A stretch of DNA of 7,203 nucleotides from the NCBI GenBank assembly GCA_945957305.1, contig CAMFLN010000142.1, forward strand, positions 1 through 7,203, in the 5' to 3' direction. Both the position numbers and the translations under genes were made by a program. A model generated the notes under the pieces. That model was not told where the DNA came from, made no database searches, and saw only the letters and a program-made list of their open reading frames with translations. Within the stretch, counting starts at the first letter, position 1; every line of letters starts with the position of its first letter. Source of the DNA: an uncultured Planctomycetaceae bacterium (GTDB lineage: Bacteria > Planctomycetota > Planctomycetia > Pirellulales > JACPPG01). Shown piece by piece: positions 7,166-7,203 of the stretch.

Positions 7166-7203
7166 CTGTCTCTTATACACATCTGACGCTGCCGACGATC
7201 GCA
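7166..7203. other. Sequencing-library adapter (Nextera/Tn5), not genomic DNA
   Basis: Bases 7166-7184 read CTGTCTCTTATACACATCT, the exact reverse complement of the 19-bp Tn5 mosaic end used in Nextera libraries. Bases 7185-7198 read GACGCTGCCGACGA, the reverse complement of the rest of the Read 1-side adapter. The final five bases, TCGCA, would then be the start of a sample index; from memory, index S522 would begin this way, but five bases cannot settle it. The genome sequence therefore ends at 7165 (one or two bases of uncertainty are possible). This is untrimmed read-through at a contig end, not a transposon. Confidence 0.97.

Noticed and set aside
7166..7184. A Tn5 end or mobile-element boundary.
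   Set aside because: The 19-bp mosaic end is joined directly to the synthetic Nextera primer tail at the very end of the contig, which identifies a library adapter rather than an inserted transposon.

Overview
The window looks like a draft contig from a GC-rich member of the Planctomycetota, probably Pirellulales-like. The main evidence is the 1432-residue secreted protein at 1647-5945. It joins a ThuA domain, a 'PVC-type' dehydrogenase domain, a HEAT-like repeat region and a Pirellula/Verrucomicrobium-type c-heme domain. This combination is characteristic of Planctomycetota and Verrucomicrobiota. The assignment is from recognition of families, not from a database search.

Layout, left to right. 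(1) 2-295, plus strand: the last 97 codons of a gene that starts outside the window. It encodes a beta-rich C-terminus of unknown function. (2) 358-1515, plus strand: a complete FAD-dependent amine oxidase of the monomeric sarcosine oxidase / N-methyltryptophan oxidase (SoxA/SolA) type, with the flavin-attachment cysteine and active-site basic residues in place. (3) 1516-1646: a 131-bp gap with two small hairpins and a Shine-Dalgarno-like GGAG. (4) 1647-5945, plus strand: the large ThuA / dehydrogenase / HEAT / cytochrome c protein with a signal peptide. (5) 5946-6103: a gap between converging genes. It holds an AT-richer inverted repeat, each arm built of three 8-base units. (6) 6104-7165, minus strand: the C-terminal 353 residues of a SNF2-family helicase whose N-terminus lies beyond the contig edge. 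(7) 7166-7203: not genomic. It is Nextera (Tn5) library adapter left on the contig end, and it supplies a false start codon to the helicase reading frame.

The three plus-strand genes run in one direction with gaps of 62 and 131 bp. Genes 2 and 3 could be co-expressed, but the hairpins between them argue at least partly against a tight operon. Gene 2 is a cytoplasmic-type flavoenzyme with no visible signal peptide, whereas gene 3 is exported, so a shared pathway is only a guess. The helicase is convergent and functionally unrelated as far as can be seen.

I found no tRNA, rRNA, CRISPR array, insertion sequence or phage gene, and no clear case for an undescribed system. The points most worth a second look are the multidomain heme protein, the octamer-built inverted repeat and the adapter artefact.
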